Shown here in pieces: positions 24,552-34,126 of a stretch of 64,000 nucleotides of DNA. Numbering within the stretch: position 1 is the stretch's first letter; every line of letters starts with the position of its first letter. The notes under the pieces were generated by a model. The model saw nothing but the letters and a program-made list of their open reading frames with translations, ran no database searches and was not told the origin of the DNA. The position numbers were made by a program, and so were the translations under genes. This DNA is from Mesorhizobium sp. WSM4311 (GTDB taxonomy: Bacteria > Pseudomonadota > Alphaproteobacteria > Rhizobiales > Rhizobiaceae), in NCBI RefSeq assembly GCF_002295115.1, contig NZ_NSFV01000017.1, forward strand, positions 1 through 64,000, written 5' to 3'.

Positions 24552-26336
24552 ATGTCCCGTACCGTTGGTGATTTCGTCGTTTCGCGACTCCATGAATGGG
24601 GCGTGCGCCGGATGTTCGGATATCCAGGAGACGGGATCAACGGAGTTTTCGGTGCCCTCAACCGTGCGAGGGGCAAGATCGAATTTATCCAAGCTCGGCA
24701 TGAGGAAATGGCAGCCTTTATGGCCTGCGCCTATGCAAAATTCTCCGGCGAACTGGGCGTATGCATAGCGACGGCCGGCCCCGGTGCGACGCATCTGCTT
24801 ACGGGTCTCTATGATGCCCGTATGGACCACCAGCCGGTTCTGGCCATCGTCGGACAGCAGGCACGCAGCGCCATCGGCGGTCACTATCAGCAGGAGGTCG
24901 ATCTTGCGGCGCTTTTCAAGGACGTGGCGGGAGCGTTCGTGCACCAGGCCTCGGCCCCCGCGCAACTGCGCCACCTTGTCGACCGCGCCATTCGCATTGC
25001 GCTGGCGCACCGGACGGTCACGGCGCTTATCTTGCCGAATGATCTCCAGGAGATGGGCTATGAAGAGCCACCGCGGGCCCACGGCACCCTACATTCCGGA
25101 GTAGGCTATCGACCCCCAACGGTAGCACCGCACGCCGATGACCTGAAGAAAGCAGCGGATGTTCTCAACGCCGGGAAGCGGATAGCCATGTTGGTTGGCG
25201 CTGGCGCTCTCGGCGCGACGCAGCAGGTGATCGAGGTTGCAGACCGGCTGGGCGCCGGTGCCGCCAAGGCATTGCTGGGCAAGGCGGTCTTGCCAGATTC
25301 CCTTCCATGGGTAACCGGATCGATTGGACTGCTGGGCACCGAGCCGTCCTGGAACCTCATGCGCGACTGCGACACGTTGCTGATGATCGGCTCGGGCTTT
25401 CCCTACGCCGAGTTTCTGCCAAAGGAAGGCCAAGCCAAAGGCGTCCAGATCGACCTCGAACCAGGCATGATGTCGCTGCGCTATCCGATGGACGTCAATC
25501 TCGTCGGCGAAGCTGCCGAAACACTCGAGGCCTTGCTGCCGCTGCTGAAGCAGAAGAAGGACACATGGCGCAAGCAGATCGCAAAGGACACGGTCTCTTG
25601 GTGGAAGCTCCTCGAGAGCCGGGCGCATGTCAAGGCCGACCCAGTCAACCCGCAGTTGGTCGCATGGGAACTGTCGTCGCGATTGCCCGACAATGTCATC
25701 CTGACCAGCGACTCCGGATCCTGCGCCAACTGGTATGCACGCGACATCAAGATCAGACACGGCATGAGCGCCTCGCTGTCAGGCGGTCTGGCGTCCATGG
25801 GCGCGGCGGTTCCCTATGCGATTGCCGCGAAATTCGCCTATTCGCACCGAGCGGTCGTCGGCCTTGTCGGCGACGGCGCCATGCAGATGAACAACATGGC
25901 GGAGCTGATCACCGTCGCGAAATACTGGAAGAACTGGGCGGACAGCCGCCTTGTCATCTGCGTTTTCAACAATCAGGATCTCAACCAGGTGACGTGGGAA
26001 CAGCGTGTCATGGAAGGCGACCCGAAATTCGAGGCCTCGCAGCAAATTCCCGACGTGCCCTATCATCGCTTTGCGGACCTGATCGGGCTGAAGGGGCTGT
26101 TCGTCGATCGCCCCGAAGAACTTGGCGGAGCCTGGGACGAAGCCCTCGCATCCGATCGCCCGGTCGTCCTCGAGGTCAAAACCGATCCAGAAGTGCCGCC
26201 ACTCCCCCCGCACTTCACTTTTGACCAGATCAGGAACCTGACCTCGTCCCTCGCCAAGGGCGACCCCGAAGAGATGGGCGTCATCGGGGGAACTGTCCGA
26301 CAGGTGCTAAGTTCTATATTGCCGGGGCAAGACTGA
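24552..26336 (+). CDS. Thiamine-diphosphate enzyme, PoxB/acetolactate-synthase family
   Basis: A 594-residue ThDP enzyme. It starts MSRTVGDFVVSRLHEWGVRR, has the catalytic Glu region ARHEEMAAFMACAYAKFSGE (about 47-66), a central FAD/dimer domain, and the ThDP motif VGDGAMQMNNMAELITVAKY with FNNQDLNQVTWEQ about 40 residues later. Length and motifs fit pyruvate dehydrogenase (quinone)/pyruvate oxidase, but many rhizobial paralogues are only called ThDP-requiring enzymes and the substrate is not certain. The frame is open upstream, but similarity begins at this ATG. It is a single gene that follows the uronate remnants. Confidence 0.85.
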   Translation: MSRTVGDFVVSRLHEWGVRRMFGYPGDGINGVFGALNRARGKIEFIQARHEEMAAFMACAYAKFSGELGVCIATAGPGATHLLTGLYDARMDHQPVLAIVGQQARSAIGGHYQQEVDLAALFKDVAGAFVHQASAPAQLRHLVDRAIRIALAHRTVTALILPNDLQEMGYEEPPRAHGTLHSGVGYRPPTVAPHADDLKKAADVLNAGKRIAMLVGAGALGATQQVIEVADRLGAGAAKALLGKAVLPDSLPWVTGSIGLLGTEPSWNLMRDCDTLLMIGSGFPYAEFLPKEGQAKGVQIDLEPGMMSLRYPMDVNLVGEAAETLEALLPLLKQKKDTWRKQIAKDTVSWWKLLESRAHVKADPVNPQLVAWELSSRLPDNVILTSDSGSCANWYARDIKIRHGMSASLSGGLASMGAAVPYAIAAKFAYSHRAVVGLVGDGAMQMNNMAELITVAKYWKNWADSRLVICVFNNQDLNQVTWEQRVMEGDPKFEASQQIPDVPYHRFADLIGLKGLFVDRPEELGGAWDEALASDRPVVLEVKTDPEVPPLPPHFTFDQIRNLTSSLAKGDPEEMGVIGGTVRQVLSSILPGQD

Positions 26337-27021
26337 ATGGTCGGCGATTGGATGTTCGGCACGTCAAAGAATGATGCGAGACCGAGCGTCGTCTACGCGA
26401 GCGAGGCGGAAATGCCGACCATATGAGGGACCCGCTGGCGGCTGGAGGTCGGCGAAATCAGTCGCAGCGATTAACGCGAGAGAACATGTCGTCTTGCGGA
26501 CCCAAAGCTCCTTTCGAGCCAGAACAAGCCTGAAGGATAGATGTGCGTCAGCTGCGCCTGGGCAAAGTCTTCTCAACCACATCCGCTTGAGTTCTGTGAA
26601 AATGGCGCCAAGGCTACTGCGCGGGAGTCGACATCGCGTCGAGCCGGTTGGCCATTTTTTGCCAACCACACGCTGGGCGAGTTGAAGACCTGGTCGGATC
26701 GCAACCTGGAAGAACGAGCTCGCTTGACGCATCCCACTCCTCTTCGTCCATCATCGTTCGTCCACTGCTAAGGACGATCTGCTTGATGAAGGCGAAATTT
26801 GTGCGCAAGTTCGGGAGCAGGCAGATCGAAATCGGTCAAACCGATCATGTCACTGGTCTTGTCCCGCCACACTTCGGGCGCGCGCGAGCCGCGCCTCACC
26901 TGCCAAAGCCGCCCAGCGCGGTCGACTGATTGGAGCTGCCATCGATAGCCGCTCGCCGCGGCAATGACCGACACGGATCATTCGCGTACAGCGGCTAACA
27001 ATTCTTAAGAGGGAGGGCGCA
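26337..27021. other. Long intergenic stretch, nothing recognised
   Basis: About 685 bases between convergent genes. Several short frames occur on both strands but none has a family motif or clear ribosome binding site. No tRNA, repeat or CRISPR was seen. Confidence 0.4.
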
Positions 27022-28611
27022 CTAGTTCTCGCCCAGTATGAAATCGGCGCAGCGGTCGCCGATCATGATTGCTGGCGCGTTGGTGTTGCCGCTGGTCAGC
27101 CTGGGCATGATCGATGCATCCGCGACGCGCAGGCGCGGCACACCGCGCACGCGAAGCTGCGGATCGACCACAGCCTGATCGTCCGTTCCCATCCGACAGG
27201 TGCCGCAGGGGTGATAGACCGTCTTGGCGTGGCGGATGATGTGGTCGACTATTGCCGCGTCGCCGAGATCGTCGGCATGGCCGGGCGCGAGCTCCTCGGC
27301 AACGACCTCGCGCAGCGCCGGCTGGCGCACGATGGCGCGCGCGACCTTCATGCCGGCGAGCAGCAAAGCTAGATCGTCGGTGTGCGAAAGGAAGCCGGTG
27401 GTGAAGCGGATCGGATCGCTTGAATCGCGCGAGCGCAGCAGCACCGAGCCGCGCGATTTCGGCCTCAGCACGCATGGGTTTAGCTCCATGCCGTGGCGTT
27501 CGATTGAGCCGTGCTCGGCGCTTTCGATCATCACCGGCAGTACATGGAACTGCACATCGGGCCGGCCGTCGCCGTCGGTGTCGAAGAAGCCGCCGCTTTC
27601 GACCACGTTGGAGGTGAGCAGACCTCGCCGGAACATGAGATATTCGATGCCGTGCCGAAGCGCTTTGAAGCCGCGATCCTCGCCGAGCAGCGAGACAGGC
27701 TTGCGGGTCAGCGCGTAGAGCGGGGCCGCGACATGATCCTGCAGATCCTGGCCGATCGCCGGCATATCACGGATGACTGGTATGCCCATTTCCGCGAGAT
27801 GCGCCGCCGGCCCGAGGCCGGACAGCATCATCAGCTTCGGCGTGGCAAGCGCACCGGCGGCCAGGATGACTTCGGCCTTCGCGGAAGCTGTATGGCTCTG
27901 CCCGTCCGGCGTTGTGTAGGTCAGGCCGGTCGCCGCGCCATTCTCCAGCGTCAGCCCGGTCACCAGCGCATCTGTGACTATTTTGAGATTGGCATTGCCG
28001 GCAAGTGGCCGCAAAAACACTTTCGCTGCCGACTGCCTTTCACCGTTTGCGGTCGTCGTCTGGTAAAACCCGACGCCCTCCTGCCGCTCGCCGTTGAAGT
28101 CGTCATTGAAGCGATAGCCGGCCTGCTGCGCGGCTCGCACATAGGCGAGCGACAGCGGATGCCGGTAGCGCGCATCCGAAACCGGCAGCGGACCGTCTAT
28201 GCCATGCCGTTCGCCGGCCAGCCTTTCGTTGCGCTCCAGCCGCTTGTAGACCGGCAGCACGTCGTCCCAGCCCCAGCCCGGGCAGCCGAGATCGCGCCAG
28301 CCGTCATAGTCCTCCGGCTGACCCCTTATGTAGAGCATGGCGTTGATCGACGAGCCGCCGCCGAGCGTGCGTCCTTGTGGGATCGGCAGCGAGCGGCCGC
28401 CGACGCTCGGCTCCGGCTCCGACTGGTAGATCCAACTTCGCGCCGTGCCGATCACCTTGGCGAAGGTGGCGGGCATGTCGATGAAGCGCGTGTTGTCGGC
28501 CGGACCCGCCTCGACGATGAGTACGCGCTTGCCCGCCGCGACCAGCCGGTTCGCCACGGTGCAGCCGGCGGATCCGGCGCCGGCAACGATGTAGTCATAA
28601 ACCTCGGCCAT
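27022..28611 (-). CDS. GMC family oxidoreductase (choline dehydrogenase-like)
   Basis: A 529-residue FAD enzyme from the ATG at 28611, four bases after the aldehyde dehydrogenase stop. The FAD-binding DYIVAGAGSAGCTVANRL is at residues 5-22; the GMC signatures PQGRTLGGGSSINAMLYIRG (about 78-97) and GALATPKLMMLSGLGP are present. The active-site His lies in YHPCGTCRMG and the closing motif is SGNTNAPAIMIGDR. It should oxidise a primary alcohol to an aldehyde, and the co-transcribed dehydrogenase would take that to an acid. The substrate is not identifiable; BetA-like similarity does not prove choline, and no betaine genes accompany it. Confidence 0.9.
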   Translation of the reverse strand: MAEVYDYIVAGAGSAGCTVANRLVAAGKRVLIVEAGPADNTRFIDMPATFAKVIGTARSWIYQSEPEPSVGGRSLPIPQGRTLGGGSSINAMLYIRGQPEDYDGWRDLGCPGWGWDDVLPVYKRLERNERLAGERHGIDGPLPVSDARYRHPLSLAYVRAAQQAGYRFNDDFNGERQEGVGFYQTTTANGERQSAAKVFLRPLAGNANLKIVTDALVTGLTLENGAATGLTYTTPDGQSHTASAKAEVILAAGALATPKLMMLSGLGPAAHLAEMGIPVIRDMPAIGQDLQDHVAAPLYALTRKPVSLLGEDRGFKALRHGIEYLMFRRGLLTSNVVESGGFFDTDGDGRPDVQFHVLPVMIESAEHGSIERHGMELNPCVLRPKSRGSVLLRSRDSSDPIRFTTGFLSHTDDLALLLAGMKVARAIVRQPALREVVAEELAPGHADDLGDAAIVDHIIRHAKTVYHPCGTCRMGTDDQAVVDPQLRVRGVPRLRVADASIMPRLTSGNTNAPAIMIGDRCADFILGEN

Positions 28612-28615
28612 CTGG

Positions 28616-30118
28616 TCAGGCGTAGCGCATGATGGCGGTTTTGGCCTCGAGGTAGCCCTCGATCGCCGCACGGCCATGCTCGCGGCCGATGCCGGACTGT
28701 TTGAAGCCGCCGAAGGGGGCCGCGGGGTCGAGCGTGTTGTGCGAGTTGACCCATACCGTGCCGGCCTTGAGGCCGTGGATGGCGGTCATCGCTTTGCCCA
28801 TGTCGCGGGTCCAGATCGAGGCCGACAGGCCATAGCGCGTGTCGTTGGCAATGCGGATAGCCTCATCGAGATCGGCGACCGGCATTGCCACCACCACCGG
28901 TCCGAACACCTCTTCGCGCACGATCTCCATGTCGGGCCGGACGTGATGCAGGATAGTCGGCGCCACATAGTGTCCCTTGGCCGGAACCGCCCGCGCGCCA
29001 CTCACGCGTTCGACGCCTGCCGCAAGGCTGCGCTCGACAAAGCCCTGGACGCTGTTGCGATGCTTGGCCGAGACCAGCGGGTTGATCTGTGCCTCTGCGT
29101 CGCGGCCGGCGCCCATCGTCATGCCGTCGGCGATCTCGGCCAACCGCGCCAGCGTGCGATCATAGATCGACTTCTCGATCAACAATCTCGCCGCCGAGGT
29201 GCAGACCTGGCCCTGGTTGAAGAACATGCCGAGCCCGGCCAGCAGCAGCTCGATGCCGTCTTCCATGTCGGACAACAGGATCATCGGCGACTTCGAGCCG
29301 AGCTCTAGCGTGAACCGCGCGACACGGTCGACCGCGGCGTGGCCGACGCGTTTTCCCACTTCCGTCGAGCCGGTGAAGGTGAGCTTGTCGATGCCGGGAT
29401 GGCGGATCAGCGCTTCGCCGGTGACGGAGCCGCTGCCGGTGACGATGTTGACGACGCCGGGCGGGAAGCCGACCGCCTCGATCAGCTCAGCGAGCCTGAG
29501 CAGGCCAAGCGGCGTTTCCTGCGGCGGCTTCAAGACGACCGTGCAGCCGCAGGCGAGCGCCGGGGCGATCTTCCACATGCCGATCAGCAGCGGAAAATTC
29601 CACGGCACGATGGCACCGACGACGCCGACCGGCTCCATGACGGTCATCGCATGGTGCTTGGCGCCGGGGGGCACCGGAATCGAGACCTGGAAGGTCGAGC
29701 CCTCGATCTTGGTCGCCCAGCCGGCATAGTAGCGCAGCCAGTCGACCGTGCCGCCGGCGCTGAGCATGCGGGCGACGCCGAGCGACTTGCCGTTCTCGAT
29801 ACTCTCGATCTCGGCGAGAAGATCGGCGTCGGCCTCGACCGCGTCGGCAAGCCTCAGCATCAGGTTCTGGCGGTCGACCGGCCGCATCGAGGCCCATGGG
29901 CCTTCGAGCGCTGCCCGGGCAGCGCGCACCGCCTGGTCGACGAGTTCGGGGCCACTTTCGGGCACATGCGCGACGATCTCGCCCGAGGCGGAATCGTCAA
30001 CAGCGAGACCGTCGCCGGCGAGGCCGTCGACGAAATGGCCATTGATGAAGGGCCGGTGCGAGCGCGACAGGAATGCGGCGGCGGCGGTGCTGATCGGCGG
30101 CACGGTTCTCTCGTTCAC
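28616..30118 (-). CDS. NAD-dependent aldehyde dehydrogenase
   Basis: About 500 residues from a GTG at 30118, preceded by GGAGGA; the frame is open to 30184 but the extra residues are not family-like. ALDH features are PWNFPLLIGMWKIAPALACG (about 165-184), FTGSTEVGKRV, the catalytic Glu in LELGSKSP, the catalytic Cys in FFNQGQVCTSAARL and PFGGFKQSGIGREHG near the end. It is first in a two-gene operon with the GMC oxidoreductase. The 42-bp repeat lies about 80 bases upstream, shared with the divergent membrane-protein gene, and may be its control site. Confidence 0.93.
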   Translation of the reverse strand: MNERTVPPISTAAAAFLSRSHRPFINGHFVDGLAGDGLAVDDSASGEIVAHVPESGPELVDQAVRAARAALEGPWASMRPVDRQNLMLRLADAVEADADLLAEIESIENGKSLGVARMLSAGGTVDWLRYYAGWATKIEGSTFQVSIPVPPGAKHHAMTVMEPVGVVGAIVPWNFPLLIGMWKIAPALACGCTVVLKPPQETPLGLLRLAELIEAVGFPPGVVNIVTGSGSVTGEALIRHPGIDKLTFTGSTEVGKRVGHAAVDRVARFTLELGSKSPMILLSDMEDGIELLLAGLGMFFNQGQVCTSAARLLIEKSIYDRTLARLAEIADGMTMGAGRDAEAQINPLVSAKHRNSVQGFVERSLAAGVERVSGARAVPAKGHYVAPTILHHVRPDMEIVREEVFGPVVVAMPVADLDEAIRIANDTRYGLSASIWTRDMGKAMTAIHGLKAGTVWVNSHNTLDPAAPFGGFKQSGIGREHGRAAIEGYLEAKTAIMRYA

Positions 30119-30199
30119 GCCATTCCTCCTCGAAATCCGATGAACAGTCTTGAGAGGGTTATGGAGCGTGCCGACGCGCTTCAAGCCGCTGTGGGCGTG

Positions 30200-30241
30200 A
30201 GTGCGCTTTCAGTCAAAACAAAGTTCCCGCTCGGACAAGAC
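30200..30241 (+). repeat. 42-bp direct repeat, copy 1 (candidate operator)
   Basis: This 42-base sequence, with core CAGTCAAAACAAAGTTCCCG, recurs at 31921-31962 in the same orientation with a single mismatch (t/g at position 8). Copy 1 lies between the divergent ALDH and membrane-protein genes. Its position in a promoter region suggests a binding site, perhaps for the AraC regulator at 38883. Confidence 0.7.
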
Positions 30242-30323
30242 GGCTCGCCTTTGACCAATCAAGATTGGACAACGAGATCGGCCACGCTGGTACGTTCTTG
30301 ATCGGTCTTGGAGGCGGCGGCGG

Positions 30324-31223
30324 TTGAGCGCGATTCTCGGCAATGCGATGGTCATTACTGCGGCACTGCCGCTATTGTTCGGCATCGTCCTGGCCCTGCT
30401 TTCACGGTTTGCCGTGCCGGCGTCATCGCCGGTGCTCACGCTGCTCTGGGCCGCACTGCTCCTGTTCTTCTATTGGGACACGCTCGGCCCGCCCGTCATG
30501 CCGCCGGTTGCCGCCAGCCAGAAGCTGGTCTATCTCGCCTTTGCCGGCACCGTCATCTGTATCCTGCCTGAGCGGATCCTGGCAGGCCGGACGGCAAGCG
30601 TTCTCGCCGTTGTTGCCCTGGCGGCAGCATTCCTCTGGCTCGGCTGGCGTCGCATTGCCGCCGGCTCGCTCGACCTGCAGATGATCGCAGCACTCGCCGT
30701 TGCCCTGCTGGCGCTCATCGGTGCGGCGATGCTCATGGCGCGGCCATCCTCGCCATCGCCTTCGGCCGAGGAGCCGTTCCTGGCGCCGGCTGCCGCCCTA
30801 TCCATGTCGCTCTCCGGCGCCATCGTCTCGGTGCTTGGCGCATCGATCGTCACCGGGCAATTGCTCGGCTCGCTCGCCGCGCTGACCGGCGGCTGGTGCC
30901 TTGTCAAGTATCTCGCGACTTTGCGCGGTGGCGCAGCCTCCGCTTGGAGCAAAGGCGTGGAATTCCTGCTGCTCTACGCTGCCGTCACGGTGCTGATCCA
31001 GGTGGCACTGCTCGCCCCCAAGGCTAATCCCTTGGCCCTCATCCTATCATCCTTGCCGCTGCTCGCCGCCGTGCTCGTGGGCGACCGGCTGCAAGGCCTC
31101 CTTCCCGGCGCACGGCCCTTGCGGCCGCTGATTGCCGGTCTCGTGATCGCCCTTCCGGCGATGCTGGCCATCGTGACGGCGATCGTCTGGGCGCCGCACG
31201 GGGCCGCTCTTGGCTTTTCCTGA
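30324..31223 (+). CDS. Polytopic membrane protein of unknown function
   Basis: A 299-residue, very hydrophobic protein with about nine or ten predicted membrane helices evenly spread along its length. The start is a TTG after GGAGGCGG; an in-frame ATG at 30348 is an alternative. No transporter signature was recognised; loops are short and poor in charged residues. It lies between the first copy of the 42-bp repeat and the YceI gene, which follows after 33 bases, so the two probably form one transcript. Partnership with YceI hints at a periplasmic or quinone-related role, but this is weak. Confidence 0.65.
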   Translation: MSAILGNAMVITAALPLLFGIVLALLSRFAVPASSPVLTLLWAALLLFFYWDTLGPPVMPPVAASQKLVYLAFAGTVICILPERILAGRTASVLAVVALAAAFLWLGWRRIAAGSLDLQMIAALAVALLALIGAAMLMARPSSPSPSAEEPFLAPAAALSMSLSGAIVSVLGASIVTGQLLGSLAALTGGWCLVKYLATLRGGAASAWSKGVEFLLLYAAVTVLIQVALLAPKANPLALILSSLPLLAAVLVGDRLQGLLPGARPLRPLIAGLVIALPAMLAIVTAIVWAPHGAALGFS

Positions 31224-31256
31224 GCCGCTTCAACAACCACAAATAGGGAGAGATAT

Positions 31257-31844
31257 ATGAGTACGAAGAGATTGATTGCCGCGCTCGCTTTTGCTGGCGC
31301 CTCCATGCTGGCATCGGCCGCCTATGCCGACAATTACGAGATCGACGGCCAGCACGCCTGGGTCTCCTTCACCATCAAGCACGGCATTTACAGCGTCGCG
31401 CACGGCCAGTTCGACGCGGTCAAGGGCGCGATCGTAATGGACAAGGCTGACGTCACCAAGAGCAGCGTCAAGGCAGAGCTCGACGTCGGCGCCATCCACA
31501 CCGCTTTCGATCAGCGCGACAGCGACCTGAAGGGGCCCGATTTCTTCAACGCAGCCGAATTCCCGACGATCTCCTTCGAAAGCACCAAGGTCGAGAAGAT
31601 CGACGATAAGACCGGCAAGGTCACCGGCAACCTCACCATCAGCGGCGTCAGCAAGGAAGTCACGCTCGACGTCAAGCTGCTCAACGAGGCCCCGGCGCCG
31701 TGGGATGCGACACTGACCAAGGCGGCCTTCAGCGCCACCGGCAAACTGAGCACCGCGGACTTCCCGATGGCCAAGGCCGCCGACGGGTTCGGCCTTGGGC
31801 CTGAAGTAGACATTGCCATCGATCTGGAAGCGATCAAGAAGTAG
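31257..31844 (+). CDS. YceI family periplasmic protein
   Basis: A 195-residue protein with a clear Sec signal peptide (MSTKRLIAALAFAGASM..., cleavage after SAAYA near residue 24). The mature part is the YceI lipocalin-like barrel: YEIDGQHAWVSFTIKHGIYS, LDVGAIHTAFDQRDSDLKGP and FFNAAEFPTISFESTKVE, then a GNLTISGVSKEVTLDV strand. YceI proteins bind polyisoprenoids or similar lipids in the periplasm and are often base- or stress-induced. GGGAGA precedes the ATG. The gene follows the polytopic membrane-protein gene in the same transcript. Confidence 0.9.
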   Translation: MSTKRLIAALAFAGASMLASAAYADNYEIDGQHAWVSFTIKHGIYSVAHGQFDAVKGAIVMDKADVTKSSVKAELDVGAIHTAFDQRDSDLKGPDFFNAAEFPTISFESTKVEKIDDKTGKVTGNLTISGVSKEVTLDVKLLNEAPAPWDATLTKAAFSATGKLSTADFPMAKAADGFGLGPEVDIAIDLEAIKK

Positions 31845-31920
31845 ATCACTGCAGTCGGCGGACCTGTGGTGGCCGCCGCGCGGCTCAGATGTCGCGCGGC
31901 GCTTCGCCAGGTGGTTCTGA

Positions 31921-31962
31921 AGTGCGCGTTCAGTCAAAACAAAGTTCCCGCTCGGACAAGAC
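31921..31962 (+). repeat. 42-bp direct repeat, copy 2 (candidate operator)
   Basis: The second copy, 41 of 42 bases identical to 30200-30241, lies 96 bases before the SDR start, in the promoter region of the SDR-MoaF-ABC block. The strict conservation in otherwise unrelated intergenic sequence suggests a functional site or a recent duplication. Confidence 0.7.
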
Positions 31963-32057
31963 TGCGGAACGGCTTCGGCGCAATATCCTCAGAGAAGATC
32001 GGCACATGGCCAACACCGGCCTTTAGCCGGCGCGACAGCACCACTCGGGATGGACCA

Positions 32058-32846
32058 ATGAGATTTTCCGGCAAGACGGCACTCATCACCGGCGGCGGCA
32101 CCGGCATCGGCGCGGCCGTCGCCCGGCGCATGGCAGCCGACGGCGCCAGGGTGGTGCTGATGGGCCGGCGGCGCGAACCGCTCGAAGCCGTTGTCAGGGA
32201 TATTGGCGGGCTGGTTGTGCAGGGCGATGCCGCCGACGCCAAATCCGTGCGCGCGGCCCTTGCGCAAGTGCATGACAAATTCGGTCCGGTCGACATTCTC
32301 GTCGCCAATGCCGGCGGCCACGGCGTCGGCCCGACTGTATCGATGAGCGACGAGACCTGGGCGCTGGCGACGCGTCTCAACCTCGACACCACTTTCGTCT
32401 GTGCCCGCGAGTGCCTGCCGGACCTGATCGCGCAGAAGGGAAACATCGTCGTCGTCGCCTCGATCGCCGGCCTGTTCGCCGGCCCGGCGGCGGCCGGCTA
32501 CGTCACCATGAAGCACGCCTGCGTCGGCCTCGGCAAATCGCTGGCGCGCGACTATGGCCGCCAGGGCGTGCGCACCAACATCATCTGCCCCGGCTGGGTG
32601 GCGACCGACATGGCCGACGAGCAGATGCAGGTCGTCGTCGAAAAACACGGCCTCGACTCTATCGAGGAAGCCTATCGCATGGTCACCAGGGATGTGCCGC
32701 TCGGCCGCCCGGCGACGCCAGAAGAAGTGTCCAACGTCATCTGCTTCGTTGCTTCAGGCGAGGCGGCGATGATGAACGGTTCGATCCTGACCATCGACGG
32801 CGGCGCCACCGTCGTTGACCTGCCAACGCTTGCTTTTGTCGATTGA
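32058..32846 (+). CDS. Short-chain dehydrogenase/reductase (classical SDR)
   Basis: A 262-residue classical SDR from the ATG at 32058. The cofactor motif TGGGTGIG is at residues 10-17; ANAGG is near 88; the usual catalytic YxxxK appears as YVTMK near 153-157, with the catalytic Ser about 13 residues before it. The C-terminal DGGATVVD is typical. An Arg-rich MGRRREPL after the second strand suggests NADP preference. It heads a block with moaF, a SnoaL-like gene and an ABC uptake system, probably all serving one carbon source. The 42-bp repeat just upstream may control the block. Confidence 0.9.
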   Translation: MRFSGKTALITGGGTGIGAAVARRMAADGARVVLMGRRREPLEAVVRDIGGLVVQGDAADAKSVRAALAQVHDKFGPVDILVANAGGHGVGPTVSMSDETWALATRLNLDTTFVCARECLPDLIAQKGNIVVVASIAGLFAGPAAAGYVTMKHACVGLGKSLARDYGRQGVRTNIICPGWVATDMADEQMQVVVEKHGLDSIEEAYRMVTRDVPLGRPATPEEVSNVICFVASGEAAMMNGSILTIDGGATVVDLPTLAFVD

Positions 32847-32859
32847 TTTGGAGATGGCG

Positions 32860-33654
32860 ATGAACGACCAGAACAGACCTGCCGACTGGAAGCACTTCGA
32901 CGATTTCGCCGCCGGCATCGCCACCAACCGTCTGCCGACGACGGACGCGTTGCGCGGCCAGACCTTCAAGATCACGCTGAACACCGGCCGCGTCATCGAC
33001 CTCGCCTTCACATCGGCCGATACCGTGGCCTGGAGCGAAGGCAGCGATGCCGGTGCCGACTGGTACGAGGCGCTGGAAGTGGCGCCACAGGTCTTCTTCA
33101 TCAACATGGTTTTCGCCACGCGGCTGACGGAAGATGAGGCCTTCATCATCGACATCGGAACGCGGCGTGTGCTTTCGGTGCGCGAGCGGGTGCGTGAGCC
33201 TGGCGAGGCGCCCGGCGAGCCACGCGTCGCGCAGGTCTATTCTGCAGGTGTGCTTGGCGATCCCTCGGTTCCGCCTGCCGGTACCGAACCCGCGCCGACC
33301 CGCGATCTGATCGGTCTGACCGCGCACTACACATACAGCCCCAACCACGTCTACGAGCACATCTATCTGAGCTCTGAACGCTATGCCTGGCAGAACCTCG
33401 TCGGCGTCCAGCGCGGCCATGGCGATGTCGATCTCGCCACCACCTGGAAGTTCGCCGAAGGTCTCTACGTCTTCGGCTTCCGCGAGTTCATCATCCCGGT
33501 CGCCTCGCTGTTCTTCTACAATTGGGAGACGATGCGCTCGACCGGCAAATTCCTTGGCGTCACCAGCCAGGGCAAGATCGAGAACAAGCCGGCCGGCGCC
33601 TTCATCGAGAAGAAATCCACAACCGTCTACGGCCCGGGCAAGGCGCCCGTCTAA
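32860..33654 (+). CDS. moaF: MoaF family protein
   Basis: A 264-residue protein of the MoaF family (lipocalin-like N- and C-terminal halves). Recognisable stretches are NRPADWKHFDDFAAGIATNR, ADTVAWSEGSD, DEAFIIDIGTRRVL, and YTYSPNHVYEHIYLSSERYAW. The ATG at 32860 is preferred to the one at 32854, since GGAG lies six bases before it. MoaF was named from a molybdenum-linked operon, but its biochemical role is unclear. The gene is tightly packed between the SDR and SnoaL-like genes. A second, shorter MoaF-related gene is at 41007-41330. Confidence 0.85.
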   Translation: MNDQNRPADWKHFDDFAAGIATNRLPTTDALRGQTFKITLNTGRVIDLAFTSADTVAWSEGSDAGADWYEALEVAPQVFFINMVFATRLTEDEAFIIDIGTRRVLSVRERVREPGEAPGEPRVAQVYSAGVLGDPSVPPAGTEPAPTRDLIGLTAHYTYSPNHVYEHIYLSSERYAWQNLVGVQRGHGDVDLATTWKFAEGLYVFGFREFIIPVASLFFYNWETMRSTGKFLGVTSQGKIENKPAGAFIEKKSTTVYGPGKAPV

Positions 33655-33671
33655 GCAAACAGGTGAGTAGT

Positions 33672-34061
33672 ATGAGCAGGAATTACGAGGTCATCAAGGC
33701 GCACTATGCCGGCTCCGACGCCAAAGATCTGGCGGCGATGATGGCGCCAGTCACCGACAAGACGGCTTGGACCGAAATGGCGGGCTTCCCTTATGCCGGA
33801 ACTTATGTCGGTGGCGACGCCATCATATCAGGCGTCTTCAAGCGTATCGGAGAGGAGTGGGAGGGCTATGCCCTGAAGGTCGACAAACTGGTCGACGGCG
33901 GCAGCACCATCGTCGGCATCGGCACCTATTCGGGCATCTACAAAAAGACAGGCAAAGCGATGTCGGCGCGCGTCGTTCATGTCTGGGAAATGCAGGACGG
34001 CAAGGCCGTCAGCTTCGAGCAGTTCACCGACACCAAGCTGGTGGCAGCCGCGATGGGCTGA
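33672..34061 (+). CDS. SnoaL/NTF2-like fold protein
   Basis: A 129-residue single-domain protein with the NTF2-like pattern: helix NYEVIKAHYAGSDAKDLAAM, then TAWTEMAGFPYAGTYVGGDAI, and the strands GIGTYSGIYKKTGKAMSARVVHVW and DGKAVSFEQFTDT. SnoaL-like proteins include polyketide cyclases, isomerases and dehydratases, with a cone-shaped pocket. It starts 17 bases after moaF and belongs to the same transcript. In this setting an isomerase or hydratase step on the imported substrate is a reasonable guess. Confidence 0.85.
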   Translation: MSRNYEVIKAHYAGSDAKDLAAMMAPVTDKTAWTEMAGFPYAGTYVGGDAIISGVFKRIGEEWEGYALKVDKLVDGGSTIVGIGTYSGIYKKTGKAMSARVVHVWEMQDGKAVSFEQFTDTKLVAAAMG

Positions 34062-34126
34062 AGCATTGGCGCTGTGAATGCGGGCCTCGCCCTGATGCGT
34101 TGGCCCGATGAACCTGGGAGGATGGA

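Noticed and set aside
26337..27021. Small frames in the long gap after the PoxB-like gene
   Set aside because: None has a good ribosome binding site, recognisable motif or consistent codon use.
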